From NCBI RefSeq assembly GCF_032854445.1, contig NC_088307.1:9620017-9684016 (forward strand): a DNA stretch of 64,000 bases, written 5' to 3'. Shown piece by piece: positions 10,945-25,900 of this stretch. Numbering within the stretch: the stretch's first letter is position 1; each line of letters begins with the position of its first letter. The notes beneath the pieces were generated by a model. The model searched no databases, was not told where the DNA came from, and saw nothing but the letters and a program-made list of their open reading frames with translations. A program made the position numbers and the translations under genes. The DNA comes from Liolophura sinensis (Eukaryota; Mollusca; Polyplacophora; Chitonida; Chitonidae).

Positions 10945-13900
10945 GTAACATTAATTTTTTCTTTAATTAATATAAACTATGTATCTACTTGTGTAAACTT
11001 TTTGCATCAGATTTATGCATTTTCTGGCAGGTTCTCGAACCCCATTGTGACTTTCTTTGGTAAAATTCTTTCTTCGTGCTATTTCGTTTTGAAACTGGAC
11101 ATTGTTAGATCTTGTTTCATGTAAGGATGCCTAACCGTAATTTGAACTTTCCTCTTTGACCACAAAGGTCAAAGGTCATGTGTTATTTGATGATTGCTGA
11201 TGGGCTCTGGTGACAGACATGGCCATTGAGATTGTATCAAAGAGGTGTAAGCTGATAGCCAGTATCTGGCTTAGGCAAGTTTCTTGGTTCCCATTCACTC
11301 TGAGGCTTAGCAGGCAATGGCTCCAAGCTGTGCCAGTCTGTAATGGGGACTCTAATGGCTCCTACATCATAGAATGATAGCTTCAGAATGTCTCACCCCA
11401 CTCCCCCACAACTTATCTCACCAGAGTCTATGTTAGCTGACTGGCTGAGTGAAACCTGTGAACTGGAACAGTGGGAGAATCTGCCAGCTGTAGCATATCT
11501 AATCCATACCCTGTGGTCAGGGCACATGGACTGACGATCTCAACACCTAGATATTACCTGGGCCTTTTTCACAAGAGGCTTTTGACTTCAGTCAAAAATT
11601 GAAAAGTTCATCGAAAAACTTTGTCACACATCAAAAATAATTTTAATTTTAAATTCAACACCCCTGGGAATTTTCCTCGTTGACTGATTTCAGACATTTT
11701 TGTTTAGAATTAGAAATACAGAAAGGAACTGATTGCTATTGTATCACTGTTCTCATGGCTGTTTTGATTAAAAGTTACTTCATAGAATCATCCCCTTTTA
11801 CAAGCACGTAAAAGTCGTAAATATTACGTTTGGAAATGAAACTTACATTTTTCCAGTATGATATCATCATGCCTTCCACATAAACTCCAAAACATCTAAG
11901 ACCTATAGAAATTTCTCAATCAAGCAAAATGAGTGTTTTGCATGTGGATTAAATTTAAGTGTTGAGTAGGTGTAAGACATGACTAGCCAGGCCTCTCAGT
12001 AGCAATGTGAGTGTTGACTTCAGTTTTGCTGTTATGTCAGAAGGTTTGTGACTGGCAGCAGAGCAGAGTTTTCTCTCTTCAGAAACCTAAAAATGTAGTA
12101 AATACACAAATATTTGTTTATTTTAGTGGAGTTCTATGCAGTACTCAAGAATATTTCACTTATTTGACAGCAACCAGCATCATGATGGTAGGAAACCGGA
12201 CAGAGCCTAAGGAAACAAAATACACAAATAAGTGAGATATTCAGCAGCAGATGTCACCAGTCGACTAAATATTCAGACAATGTCCTTATTAATGCCTTCA
12301 GATGCCAACGTGAAAGATAACAACATATTGTACGTTAAAATTGTAGCACATCAAGAGCACGGTCAGCAGTAATTTGGTGAGGGGAAAAAAAAGACACCAT
12401 TGACACCAAGACCTATTGTAGAAAACGAAGGGCCCTTTCTAGGTTAAAATTTGCCGTCAGGTTTTTGCAAACTTTTGGCAGAAATTCATCACAGTGAGTT
12501 TTGAACTGGTAAATACATGTAGCAAGGGGACTTTCAGTCAAGATTCCAAGTTATAGGTTTAAGAAGGTAGCCTAGGTGTTTTAAGTGCTTATAATTTCCA
12601 CATTCTTCAAAATGTGTTTTTACCTTAAAGCCTGGTTTATTAGGACATCTACATGTGAGCTTGCAATGTTAATGTTTTTGTTTTAGCATGTGTTGAACAG
12701 CTGATCCAAATTCACGGTAATGTGCTCATGTTCAAATAAATTTAGGTCTGATCTCCAGCATACGATTTTAGTTAATACTTCCGCTGAGAAAGATCATTCA
12801 CCACGCCTATGAGCTCTAGTAGTATTGACTGGTGTATTTCTTAACTGGTCCAGTGTTAGAACATCATTTGTTAATACATATATGCAGTTTGTTTCTCTGC
12901 TGGACTTTCAGTTTGTGCATCACTTAATAATACAGATACAATAGTACATGTAGATGTCAAGAGGATTCCACATGTACCTGCAATTTTCTGTCTTAAAATT
13001 AATGTATTGGGGCTAAAGTTTGGACTGTAAAAATGCACATTTATAAGCTGAGAAAGGCTGTATGATCATACTTTTGATGCTGACATTCATGAACCTTCAA
13101 AAAAAACTTGTAAAAAAACATGTAAGGTGGATGAATCAATCAGAATCAAGCAAAGTGTGACGCTAGAAGGTGAGTTTATGTATTTATGTGTATTTTTGAT
13201 AGGAGTTTAATTGCCTAATGAATAATGTTGGTCAGGTTTATGGGTAGAGAAAAGTTTAGAGTGCCCAGAGTGACCAATGGCCCTATTCCAGATACATGAC
13301 AAACCTCCTGATTTAAGAGCTGTGGCAGAGCTATGACAAGAGCTGTATTCGGGCAGGTATTTTCTTTCTTTTGGTACCTGATGTCAAAACCAACCCTTGA
13401 CTTTGGTGCTCTGAGCCACAGACTTGTACGCCAATTTCAAAATATGCTAACCTAATGCCTCAGCTTATGCATATGAAAGAGCAACTTTGGTGCAAGTTAT
13501 TCACTTGGTTGATTTCATTTTGGAGATGAAAATACATTGGTTAGGTTGGCCAGTTTCAGGGCTTCATAGAAAGTCATATGGTTTTAGTAGTGTGCACAGA
13601 ATAATGTCCTTATTCCTGGTTGAATAAACATCTTGCAAACATGTTAGAAGGTTAAAGAATTACAGTTCATGGTTTTAATGAATTTCACATGCTAATAATG
13701 TAAATAGTGCTCTAAAACATTAAGTTCCTTTTAAAGCATTTTCGCCTGTAATGGTTGTTCTGGATAGCCTACTTTCCTGGATGTCATCTGTTTGTTAACT
13801 GCAACAGGGTTTGGTCCACATACATTACATGTACATGTAAGCAAGCATTTGATGGCCTCTACCCATGACTGCATGAAAATGTAATGATTCGAACACAGTT

Positions 13901-16900
13901 TAAGAATGTGCACAGCCTGCCTGTGGTGCTCTACATACAGGTGTGATACACCTTCACTTTAAACTACATTTGGCAAAAAAAAAAAAAAAACCATTGATAA
14001 TTACATTAATATCATATCTGATAGGAATTACATGTACTCTAATCCCAGAACCTTTTCACGTATAAAAGAGTAAGTTTAAGTGCAATTTATGCACATTTTT
14101 TATTTGAGTTTGAAGAGAAAACTATATTAGTTGGATCAGCCAATTTCAAGGCTTCACAAAAAGTGTAATTTTATCAATCTACACAGGGTAATGCTCTCAG
14201 AATTTGCTTGAATAAACACCTTGCAAACATGCGAAAAGGTTAAAGAATTACAGTATGTGTACGTGTGCCTATATAAATACTAATCTTATGAAAATGTGCT
14301 CATGGTTTTGTGGTGCAGAATATGCCGCTGTCGCTGATGGATATGTGTTATTTCAGCGGTGAAGTTATCCTGGTCACTAAGCCGTAAAATGAACATTTCT
14401 TGCTGAGACATGCATTTTTCCAGAATAGTAGTGGTGTGCAACCTTCCCAACAAACTCTCAGAATAAAGCAAAACGAACAAGTTAGTCATGTTGGAATTTT
14501 AGGTCAAATTCACTGGTCCGATTCCACAGAGCCATTTCTGGCTTAAGTCAAAATTTGAAATACGATTTGAAAGCTTATTTTGGGGGTTTTAAAAATTAAA
14601 ATTTTGTATCCCTCATTAATGTTATCTTAACACAGATGTGTCCAGATTTCAACTTCCAGTACCAAAAACTAAGCATCGTACAGAGTTTTAAAATTTTGAC
14701 TTCAGTCAGATAGGACTTTGTGGAATCTGCCCCAGGTCAGTACTAAAACTAAAACTCAATTCTTCCATTCTTCCCCCTCCACCCCCCCTCCCCCCCCAAG
14801 AAAAAAGCACTCCATAAGGATTGTATTGGGCTTACCGCAATGCTCACTAGGCTTTTTTGGGGCATCAATAGAAAAAGCAATTTCATTGTATTATTGGTCC
14901 AGCTGAGGAAGTTGGCATGGTCTGAGAATGGCACCATTGTGAGCTGTGGAATATTGGAGTTAAACCTTGGAGTGGGTGTGTTCAGAAATTGTCGGTTTTG
15001 TTTTCACCACACATACTTGACCATGTGCTGACAAAAGTAAGGTTGTAAACACATGCTGGGAGAAACACATACAAGGTTGGTGATCAGGCTGAACAGTCCT
15101 ACTGTATATGCCTTCATACCACTCTCTGCCACATTGGTATGTACTGGTTTCCTGTACTTACCCATGTAGGGCTGGCCATGTATATGTATGCTCTATCAGT
15201 ACAGTACATGTACTGTGTGTATTGCTGAGCTATGTATGTCCCTTTTCGGAATCTGATGTCAAATATACATGGGCAGAATAAAGTGTATAGATGGACAAGC
15301 AGGCATGCACATGTATGGTCAGTTTTGGACAGCTTGATATTTAGGCCAAGAGACTGAGTTTTTTTTTTTTTTTTTGCAGAATTGTACATGTAGATATATA
15401 AATGTACTTGATGACCTTTGAAGAACCTGGATGCAAAATCAGTAGTATAAATGTTCGGTTGGGCTTTTTGAATTAAGTAAATGATATTCTGTTCAAATAT
15501 CTGAAATGAATGCTAATCATTGCAGAAATTTTTTAACATACAGTGTGAAGGCTTAAAATTGTATAGTTGCTTCATCGGGTTCAGGCTTCTTGGACAACAG
15601 AGCATTAGTTCGGGAAGAGGAAAAAGGGTAGGTACAAGAACTACCATTGCCTAGATGGGCCCTTGCCGTTTGTGCTGTTGGGACACCTGCCCACCCCATA
15701 CCTCCTCCCCTTATGTTGAAACTCTTCTGCCATGTCTGGGTTCCATGTTTGAAATTAAATTTTTTAAACATATATTGCAAAGCCTGAAGATTGTTTTGAT
15801 TGCTTAATCTGGATAACGTTCCTTTAGCAATAGAACCTTAATTGGGAAGGAGAAAGGGCTATGTTCTAGACAACTCTTATTGTTTGTCTGGGTGATGCCC
15901 CCATCCTCCAACCCACTCCTCCAGTATTCATGTTTCATGTGAAATATTTCAGATGGCCAAACTGCAAATGAAAACAGTCAATGCTACTGTGGTAAAACCT
16001 GGTTCTTTGCCTCGTCCAGTTAGTAAATATGCTGAATAGTACTGAACAATCAGAGAACTGAAATTTCAAGGAATGTAAAAGTCACTTTATGCACGTGTTT
16101 GTTAAGAAATGTAGAAAAATCTCTTTTTACAGGACGTACACCATTGAGACCATTGGCACTCATTCCAGTCCAAAATGTGTAGCAAAATTCTTAAGTATGA
16201 CATGGTAGAAATCAAATAAATAAGTAAAACATTTCTCTCAGATGAATGTCACCAGGTGCCTCTGGGTAGGGTGGAGCTTTGCTGGTTTGTCAAGTACGTA
16301 TCAAAGCCATGGGACAAGGGTTTTCTCATCCCAGTTTTGTCTACCCATAATCCTGACTGCCCTATAAGTGAAAAAAAATTCTTGACTGCAGCTTCACACA
16401 TCATTCTTATAAATCACATTTTTATAAAGTATTAAGCTTGTAGCTTCACTTCCGTTTCGGAGGTCAGGTGTAGTGTGCCCTTTTTGTAGTAGGCTAGCAG
16501 AAGTCAAGGAAGTATATAAGGAATTTATATACATAGGTATAAGTTCTACAGCTTCTACTGAATGGCTTCCGTAAACAAGTGGAAACAAGTCACATAACAT
16601 ATCAGTGCCTTGTCTGGCTTAATTATGGTGGAAACTGGGTAAAATGGCATGGAAAAGTGTCCATGGCTTCATAGTTAAAAAAGCAGTTGTCTGCAATTCA
16701 AAGTTGCAAGTAGGATTTCATGGAATTGTCAAGATTTCCCTGCTTTCGTTGGTGGGGTCTTGGTGACTTGCCTTAGGTCGGTGGTTACTCCAGGCAGGCG
16801 GGTTTCCTGAATTGATAAACTGGTGACTATAGTATATAAACATAGAGACCATACTTGGAATGTACAAAGCTGAATATCATTTCAGGAATGCAATTTCATT

Positions 16901-19900
16901 CAGAATCAAAGGGTTGCTTTGTCAGAGGTTTTTAGACATCTTGGCCCAGTTTTGTGAAACATCTTAAAGTGAACATAAAGTCAGCCACTAAATGTGAATC
17001 AATTTATAAAGTAGTATTACAGAAATGTTCTGAAAATATTTACAAAAGCCTACACCGCTTATTAACAAAATAAATAGCAAACAATCGTCGGTACCTAGCC
17101 ACTTATTTGGTGACGCCATTTTGCCATGTTATAGCTGTCTAGAGTGACGTCTCACTACCTAGGAGCTCTCCTGTACCATCGGTATAAACAGTGTGACAAA
17201 AACGCCTAACCAAAGACTATCAGCTATGTTCCTACATGGGTATAAGCCTTAGGCCTAGTTGTCTGTACCGACTTCAGGGAATTTACTGAACATAGCAGGG
17301 CCTTATGAATTATAACAGACTCTTTCATTCAGATTTTGGGAAGATATTTTCGTAATAAATCTGACTTTGCTAAAGAAAAATAATGCCAGGTTACAAAAGT
17401 TTTCTTCAAGCAGTAACTCTCCTGTAGCGGTTTTCTTGCCAGCTCACCCTGACAAGTTATCTGCAGTCTCCTGCCCAACATATATGCACTGTGACACGGA
17501 CAGATGAGTTCCCTGCTCATAAATGTGTGGTCCAAAATGCACCCGTTAACACTTAAGCTAACCGCAAAATCCAATTTATTGCATCAGTATCTGTCTATCC
17601 ACTATAAGAAATCGCACTGACAATGGAGAGCTAATAGGTTTTTTGAGGTAACAGCTAATTATCATGTATCACTTTCAGCGCTTGTGATTGGCTAAGTTCA
17701 TAACATAACTGCACAGAGTGAATTGTATGTCAGTGCTATATCCTCAGTACTGAATTTTATCTTCTCGGCTTTCAAAACTTAAAATTTTTTTACATATTTT
17801 TCTGTGATAACTTTGTCCTATATTCTTTTTCTGTGTATATATAGTGGCAGAATTTCTATTCACTTTAAATATTTTGGCTTTAACAAAAGAGTTTTAGAAA
17901 TATTCCATGTTTGACTTGCACAAAAAACTTCCAACTTAAGCAATTTACAGAACCTTCTGGGAAGTGGGCCCTGGCATATTTGGAAAAGTGGACTGTTGTG
18001 TGCTTTAATAATTGGCTTAAATAGTTCCCTCCACCTTAAACCTTGTCATGTTAGTGTAACATTCCTGAGTACAGAATAAGACAAGAACAAGAAAATTGGT
18101 TAAATAAATCTCTGTTAATAAAATGATATGGAATATGACTTAATATTTCTGAATTAATAACCAACATGTGTGCATTATTCAAGAGGTCCCCCTTGAGCTT
18201 TGCCACTAGAGAGGCCTGCCTGGTCTGCCTGGATGGCCTGGCTCTTTGGTGTGGCCTGAAATCTGGGAGGTATTGTGAGGAGTATGGTTCTAATTCCAGA
18301 CGTGAAACAGAAAACCTGTCTGTGAAGTCTCATGTGATTCCAGTTTAGCTAACCACTTCTGAGGATTTTCTTGAGAAATTGGTTCAGTTTAAGATCTGGC
18401 ATTGTTGGTGGTGATACAGTTTAGGATATCTTGCAGTGTTATTTTATTGGAATTCCGAATGTGGTTTCTCTCAAAACACCCCTAAACGTGGACAACAGAA
18501 AGCCATGGTAGACACATGTATTTTGTCATCCAGGAGCCAGTTTTGGGAAGGTTACGCTTTCAGTAGGTGTTCTGGTTGACATTTTTGTAAGTTGTAAGTT
18601 ATTGAAAGTACAGGTTTCTAGCAAACTCGTCTCTATCTTACCAGATGGAGTCTGTAACCATATGCTCATCATAGCCAAGAAAGACCACTACACTGTCTCA
18701 CCTGCTGGTTGAGACAATTGCAGGGGCATCAGCCATACTGTATTTGTCCTTCGTTACTGTATACATGTAACTGTTTCTACGTATTGTTTTGTTTTTGTTT
18801 GGCTTTGGCGAAGAAAACAGTTTTGGACAAATTGACTTAATTTCCATTCATAAATAAAGATATTTTTATTATTATTATTACATTGTGGTGTTTTTGTTCA
18901 AAATAATTCACCAAATGTTTGTTCCACAACCAGTACATCAGCATAGGATGTTTACAATTTCGTGGAAACACCATTGTCACCAGCCCCTAAGGACAAATCT
19001 CGTAACAATAATAACTGCTTGCAACACCAGTGTTTCTACATAATCGTAAGAGTCGTGACAAAGAAATACATTAATTTACTTCACTCGTGTAAACAGTGTT
19101 AGTAATTTGGGTTCTTGCGATGCCTGGGACATATATGAAAAGCTTGAATAGCTAGTGTTATATGCATTCAGTTTTCATGAGACTTTTTTTCCTGCAATCA
19201 GCCAGTTCCTTCAATTTTTTTCTTGGAATGCATTATTGCACATTCGTATATGATGAGCTGTTTTGATGATTGTAAGAATCAGTGTGAAGTGGAGGTGGAA
19301 AATTATCTAAAGAGCCTGTATGTGCTTCTCATGTTATGCAATATTGTGGTAGTGGATATTAAATAGCACTGAGTGACATTTATACATCATCCTCTTTTAT
19401 AAGCATTTTATTATTTCATCACGCTTTATGTGAGTGTTTGGGTACTTGATGATATAATCCAGGAAGGGAGTTTGATGATGTGGACAGAAGATAAAGCCGT
19501 GTCAAGTGGAGAAATATTTAGATGCACATGTAGCTATAAACCAATGCTCTGTCTGCCTCCAGTCATGCATTGTTACCACTGATAGTTTCAAGGGCCTCTT
19601 GACCTACTCTCTGCAGTGTGGGCAACTTTTACTTTACTTAATAGTAGGAATTCAGCGGTTTGTCAAGTGGGATTGCGATCCCCATGGCATTGTCCCGTGG
19701 TTACGTAACAGTGATTGATGTAGTTAAGCAAATAGTACTTTGTACTTCAGGGAAATCAGGCTTCATTCCAGCTTTCCTGCCTTCCACCCCTCATTCCTAA
19801 AATGTTATAGTTAGTGATGAAAAATTGTTCCACTCCCTGTTTCTGCCCATTTCCAAAATACTCTGATGGGGAAACAGGAGTTAAGTTTCAAATGTCATTA

Positions 19901-22900
19901 GCCTTCATACTTGCTGAATGTTTACAGATGATTAGTAAGGGTGTTCTGAGCTGTGATTACTTTGTTACAAAAGAACTAGAAGGTGGTATTTGGACACACA
20001 TGCACATGCATGTAGTGTATTTTGCCAGCATAAAAAAGTGAGAGAAAAAAACACACACATAAACTATTCATTTTTAGGCAAGTAATTATTTTTTATTCGT
20101 TCATAACCAAAAACACATTTCTGTGGTTTGATCGTGAAGAACCTTCCAGAAAGGTTTCTGGGGATTGAAATCAACATTGAAAAATATCATTGATTACATG
20201 CAAGCATGTGTACTGTTTTGATTAACTACACTTTTCTCTTTCTGGCAGCAACATATGACTAGTTTGGCAAGTACATTTGTGCAGTAATTCAACTGAATGT
20301 TGGGAGCCAAATACATGTACTCCTAAATTTCTGTGTCGGCTCTTACTTTGACTTAATAGCATATCCAAAGTGGCCAAATTGGGTATCAAATATTTCATTG
20401 GCTTCTGAGTTAAGACTTCTGAGTTTGAACCCCTAGTATGATGTGCTAGTTGTCCCTATAGAATGATTTAAGCAGACACTTGGTAATCACCAAATCTGTG
20501 TACCAGTGGTTTTCTCCTTACGTTATCACTTGTTACATGACCTTCTTCATATCAGTTGCACATTTCTTTTCTTTCTTAGGCAGTATGACTTAAACAATAA
20601 AAAGTATTCAAGCAAATGATAAGTTAGGAGTGAACAAAAACTATCGATAGTTTCTTTTTCTCCTGCATGTGTACATGTATTTATTTTTTTTAAAAAATCT
20701 GTTTCAAACCACAAAAGTGTGCTTGTAGTTACGTACCACAGAGTAACTGCCCCTATAGCCTACATTTTGCTCGAATACTTGGGTTGTAAGCTGTATAATT
20801 TAACATACAAGATATTAAAAAAAGTTTTAAAGCTTTTTATTTGATTAATTTATATCATCAAAGTTCAGCACGATACTCAATACTTCAAAATGTGTACATG
20901 TGGCTTTTTTCCTTTTGAAAGATTTAAAAAATGGAAAGTAAAAAGTGAAATATTGATTTCTGATGCCTGGGGGAGGGAAACCAGGATTGAAGTGTATACA
21001 TGCTCCTTTTGCTGCATTGAGGTTCAATCCATTTTCCCTGATAGTAGAGTTCTCTAATCTGAAAGCCTTTTGTGTATAACAATAAACATTTATTTCTTAC
21101 ATTACTATAATTTGATTTGAAAAATAACACATGATGTAAATTTGCCACATGGACCTAGTCAGAATCTTCAATCTTTCATGCACAGTATGTTTACGCTGCT
21201 CATGTGCACAGAATGGTGCTTTGGACATGTTTTTAAAGTACTTGGTGCGGAAAGATGACTTTCCGTGTTTCTAAACTACATGTAACAACATTGCACATGT
21301 AGAGTAATTCTAGTCTTTCTCCAGTGGAAGGCAGCCACATGCATGTAGCAACAAACTGTCTGTGTGTCCCTGTCCCTTTTATTGTGACCTACATGTATAA
21401 TTCCACTTTAAAGACAATGCGGCAGTGCCACTTGCCACTTAGGCATTCTTTCAACTTGGGTGGCAACATCAGACTTGATATCAGTACGACATCTTCATAC
21501 TAAGATTTTTGCCAGTGGATTTCTTGTATGACATTCTCTTCAACTCAAAGTCGGGAGCCCTGCGATCAAACCCGGATCGGATCAGTCCCAGGACTTTACA
21601 AATGGTACTTGTTGCTAGGCGCTCAGCACTGGCAGGTTAGAGCAAGGAAACATGACTAGTGGGCCTGGTGGCTTCTGCATGATACTTCATTGGCAGCAGC
21701 ACTTAGTGCCTGTTGGCACATGTATGCAGGCAAAGATAAATGTCTCTTATGATGTATGGCACTTGCACATGTTCATTAATGTGTGGCATTTAGAAATGTT
21801 TTGTGTGATGAATGGACATTTTGATAGTGTGACCCCCCAAAAAAAACAACAAGCCACTAGAAAAAGATGACACAAGGGTAACAAATTGAACTACTAGTGC
21901 ATTCAAATTTTGTAGGAGTTAGATATAAATATATAGGTATATTCCCTGTGTCTGAATATATTCTTTCAAAGACATCCAGTACATACTTTCTGTAATTTGT
22001 ACAAGTTTTACTAAAACATGTGACGGAACATGCTGATTCTATGGTCATTACTCATTGCAGTATTTGGTGAGTTTGTGTATATGTCATTCTTTACCATTTA
22101 CTTCTACATTCAAGTGGATTGCATAAAAACTTGTGGCTCAATCCAAAGAAGGCCAGATTAGCATCCAGGTTGTTTTCACAGCCTTCTCTCGTTCGGTTGT
22201 AGACAGCAGAACACTGTTTACACAGATGGAAGCACGGTTACCCTGCCATTTGTCAGCATTGGAAGCAATTTGTCCCAAAGAACACTTTTGTTAGAGTAGG
22301 AATTCTTTTCAAGTGAAGTCTTTGCGATATAATCATTCTGGATGCAGTAAAATTCTGTGATGTTGGGGACTTTAGATGGCAATGCGTTTTGAGGTTGCCT
22401 CATTGATTTGCACCATGTCACACTGACATATTATATGCTCTTGTACATGTGCTTGTACTAGGTGTCAAGGCCAAATCTCGGTTAATTCAGAGTCATATCC
22501 GAATACTGTCCTTCCTAATTTTGACTCAAAACTGTCCTTTTTAAGGCAAATATAGTTAAAAAATATTTAATGTAGCCTATTTAACCCTCTTTAAATGTCT
22601 TTCGCCACAACATGGCTGAAATATTGCCATGGACAAAATGGAGTTAAGCCATTATCATCCATTCTACAATGTCCTCTGGAATAAAAAAAAAGGGCACTTG
22701 CCTTTCAGCATCTGTATTAGGGCATGCCTGTATGAACCCGTCCCTAGTATGCAGTAAGTTTGTCAGTTATCATTGAAGCTGGAAGTTGATTATGTACATG
22801 CATATTGCAAGCAGCAGAAAAATATGCACATATACTGGATTACAGAATAATTGTTTACTTTTCTTAACCTGGAAACACTTCCTTGTATTGTTGAAAGTTT

Positions 22901-25900
22901 TCATTACATTTTTTAATGAATAACTTTTTGTTTAATAAATTTTGTTTATTCATACTTCAAGTTATTAACACTTGTTATGCAGCTGCACAGTAGTGTCATT
23001 CTGATACTTTTGTTTTTAAGGAAAGTTTCACAATTTTCAGTAAAATGTTTCACTGTAATCTAGTCAAGAGCATTCGGAGAAATTGTAAATTGTTGCTATC
23101 AGGTTCAGAATATTTGTATTCCGTGTTAACAACATTATAAATTGCTGGCTAAAGAAACTACATTAGTCAGCAAGTTATTCTATGAAGAGTTCTATCGTTA
23201 CTCTGCAAACAGTTATATGCATAGTTTTTCCATGGGAGATATAAAGCACAGAAGTGACATGTGTTACCACACAAGGTGGGGAGACACATGTATGGCCGTA
23301 TTTCGGGATCTGGCTGACAACCCTGTATTTATTTTCAGAAGGTGCAACCAAAGTTCAACCATATTGTCTGTTATATTTTTAAGCTGGCCTGAAGGTTGTT
23401 TACATAATTCCAAAGCCTTTGACATGTTGCCTTCAGAACAAGGGGTTCCCCAATCTGTTAAATGCTTTAGAAAGTCTGATTTCAAACCTGTGTCTGGTCA
23501 TGTCTAAGTCTTTATGCCTAAGCAATCTTAGTGCTTCCCTTGCATGATGACCAGCAGAAGGAAATCGGAGAAGCACTCTGGAGCAGTGTTAGTACATGAT
23601 GTACAGTGTATGCACATAATCATTGCAGGGACAGGTGGGGTGTCATATGTGGTGGGGTGTTGTATGTGGTGGGGTGTCATATGTGGTGGAGTGTCATATG
23701 TAGTGGGGTGTCATATGTGGTGGAGTGTCATATGTGGTGGGGTGTCGTATGTGGTGTTTTCGGTCCACTATTCCTATGATATATCACTTTTTATAAGTAC
23801 CCTAAATGACCATAACTTTCGTTCATGGCTAATTTGCTCATTTTTTCTGAGAGTCTGTGAGTTGTAGTCATTTTTGAAAGGTGTTTTTAGGTTTGCCTCG
23901 AACATGGGATGCCATTCTACTAGAAAAGTTTCAGCACCAGAAATAATATGGCATTTATTTTCAGCCAAAATGCTCTTTTTTGGGTGAAATTTTAGGTCAT
24001 TTAGGGTGGGAGTTGGGACGGACCTGATATCAGGTGACATGCAGTGTGAAGATACGAACAAAATATGTTGATAATGTCAAAAGTGATGGTAAACCTACAC
24101 CTATTAAAGCAAAAAGTAACAGAGCAACAGATCCACTTTTTACCAAAGGTATGAAAGTGTGTTTTCTTGATTTTGGTGCTGTGCATTTAGTTTTCAAACT
24201 CTTTTTGTATGTCTTCATCAGTTGGAGACATTTTATTCTGAAATCTCATCACATGACATTTCCAATTGCATCTTATCTTGCAAATTCATATTTTGATATA
24301 AGGTGTCAGGCAAAATGTACTTTTTTACAGTTTACGTTTTTTTTTTTAATTTAGGCTGTATGAATTGTTCTTGACCAACTTCAGGTGTGGTGGTTAGAAT
24401 AGGATTTTTTGGAGCGGTAAATGAAATATGGTTTATGTCTCTTTCATACATATGGTCTGTGTTGAATGTTGTTTTGGAAATTGATCTTGCGATCATTCAT
24501 CATGGCTGTTATACATGTATGAGTGTCTGTTTTGATGCTTACACATAGCTGTACACATATGAGGGAGTGTCCTTTCCAGGTCTTAAACTCAATAGTGCCC
24601 ATGTGATACATGTATTTGGTCAGACATATAAAGTTTTGTGACCAAAAGTAATATTTTACATGTATGACCTGTATTTGCCTCTAAAAAATTCTCATTTTGG
24701 GCCAAATTTTAGGTCATTTACCATAAGTTATATAGGTTCGTTGGTTTCTTTTTGTGGTGTACATTTTGAACTGGGGATCTAAGTTCTGTGGTATCCACTA
24801 AGTAAGCCTATACAGTGCCTTTTGACTCTGTCCAGACAAACTGCTGAGTAAGGCTGGCTTGTCCTGCAAAATTGGGTCAAAACCTTGAGGGACAATCATG
24901 CAGCGACTCAGGTTTCCAGCGGTACAATAACATATGGTCATCATGTGGCCAGATATGCTGAAATGTGGAATGTCGCGGAAAATACACCTACAGACCAACA
25001 TTTCTGTCTATGCCCTTGAGAGTATTGCAATTTCCGGAAGCGCTCTCAGGGATGGTGAATGAAAAAGACACATATCCACAATGTCCTAGAATAGCACTCC
25101 GCATGTTGTAAGCATTTATATAACAGGAATTTTGAGATGTGAAACATTTTACCCTGAGAATATTTAAGTCTTGTGTAAAAAAAAAAAAATGAGCCAAATT
25201 GAAAATGCTGTGCATGACCTAAATTTTTGTTAAGGTCATCACTCTGAAGAGATCAAAATTTGAAATATTTCAACCTTTGACAATTGTGAATGAGTTATTG
25301 GCTCCGTCAGCTATAGCTCTTTTGTTAGTAACTTGCACAATTGGCTCCCTGACCATAGAGCTTGCAGACTAAGCCAGGAAATTGGTCAGGTGCCTGGGAA
25401 TTACTGTAGCACATGTAGTTTGCTCCTGGGTTTAACCACAGAAGTAGAAATGAAAGATTAGTGACCACACTGTTAAAACACAACTAAGATAATTAAGTAA
25501 ATAAATAGATAGATCCTAGAAGTATGTGTGTAGACTGTGACTACCCATGAAATTGTGTGAATTAATTGTCATTGCTGGTCTTGTGGTGTAATAAGATGTG
25601 TTATGTACAGATTCCAATAAATGAATTTAAACAGATATTTGTGTATTAAAATTTTCTTTAATTTACAATGTTTAATTATTATTTTCTTTCCTGGGAAAGT
25701 AATGCTCTATTATGTTTGTATATTTTAACCCATGAGTTATATTTACAGGTGAATCCTTAGAATAGGATATCCAGTATCTTTTTCATTACTGGGGTATTAA
25801 ATAGGTCATGAGGGACGCCAATAAGCCACATTCACATTTCAGGCTGAGACCTACTATGCATTTGGCACAACAGCGTTGATCAAATTAACAAACACTCAAG

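Noticed and set aside
16938-17975. A ~1-kb element bounded by ggcccagtttt / gggccctgg
   Set aside because: The ends share only a short similarity and the interior inverted match is poor; not enough to call an element.
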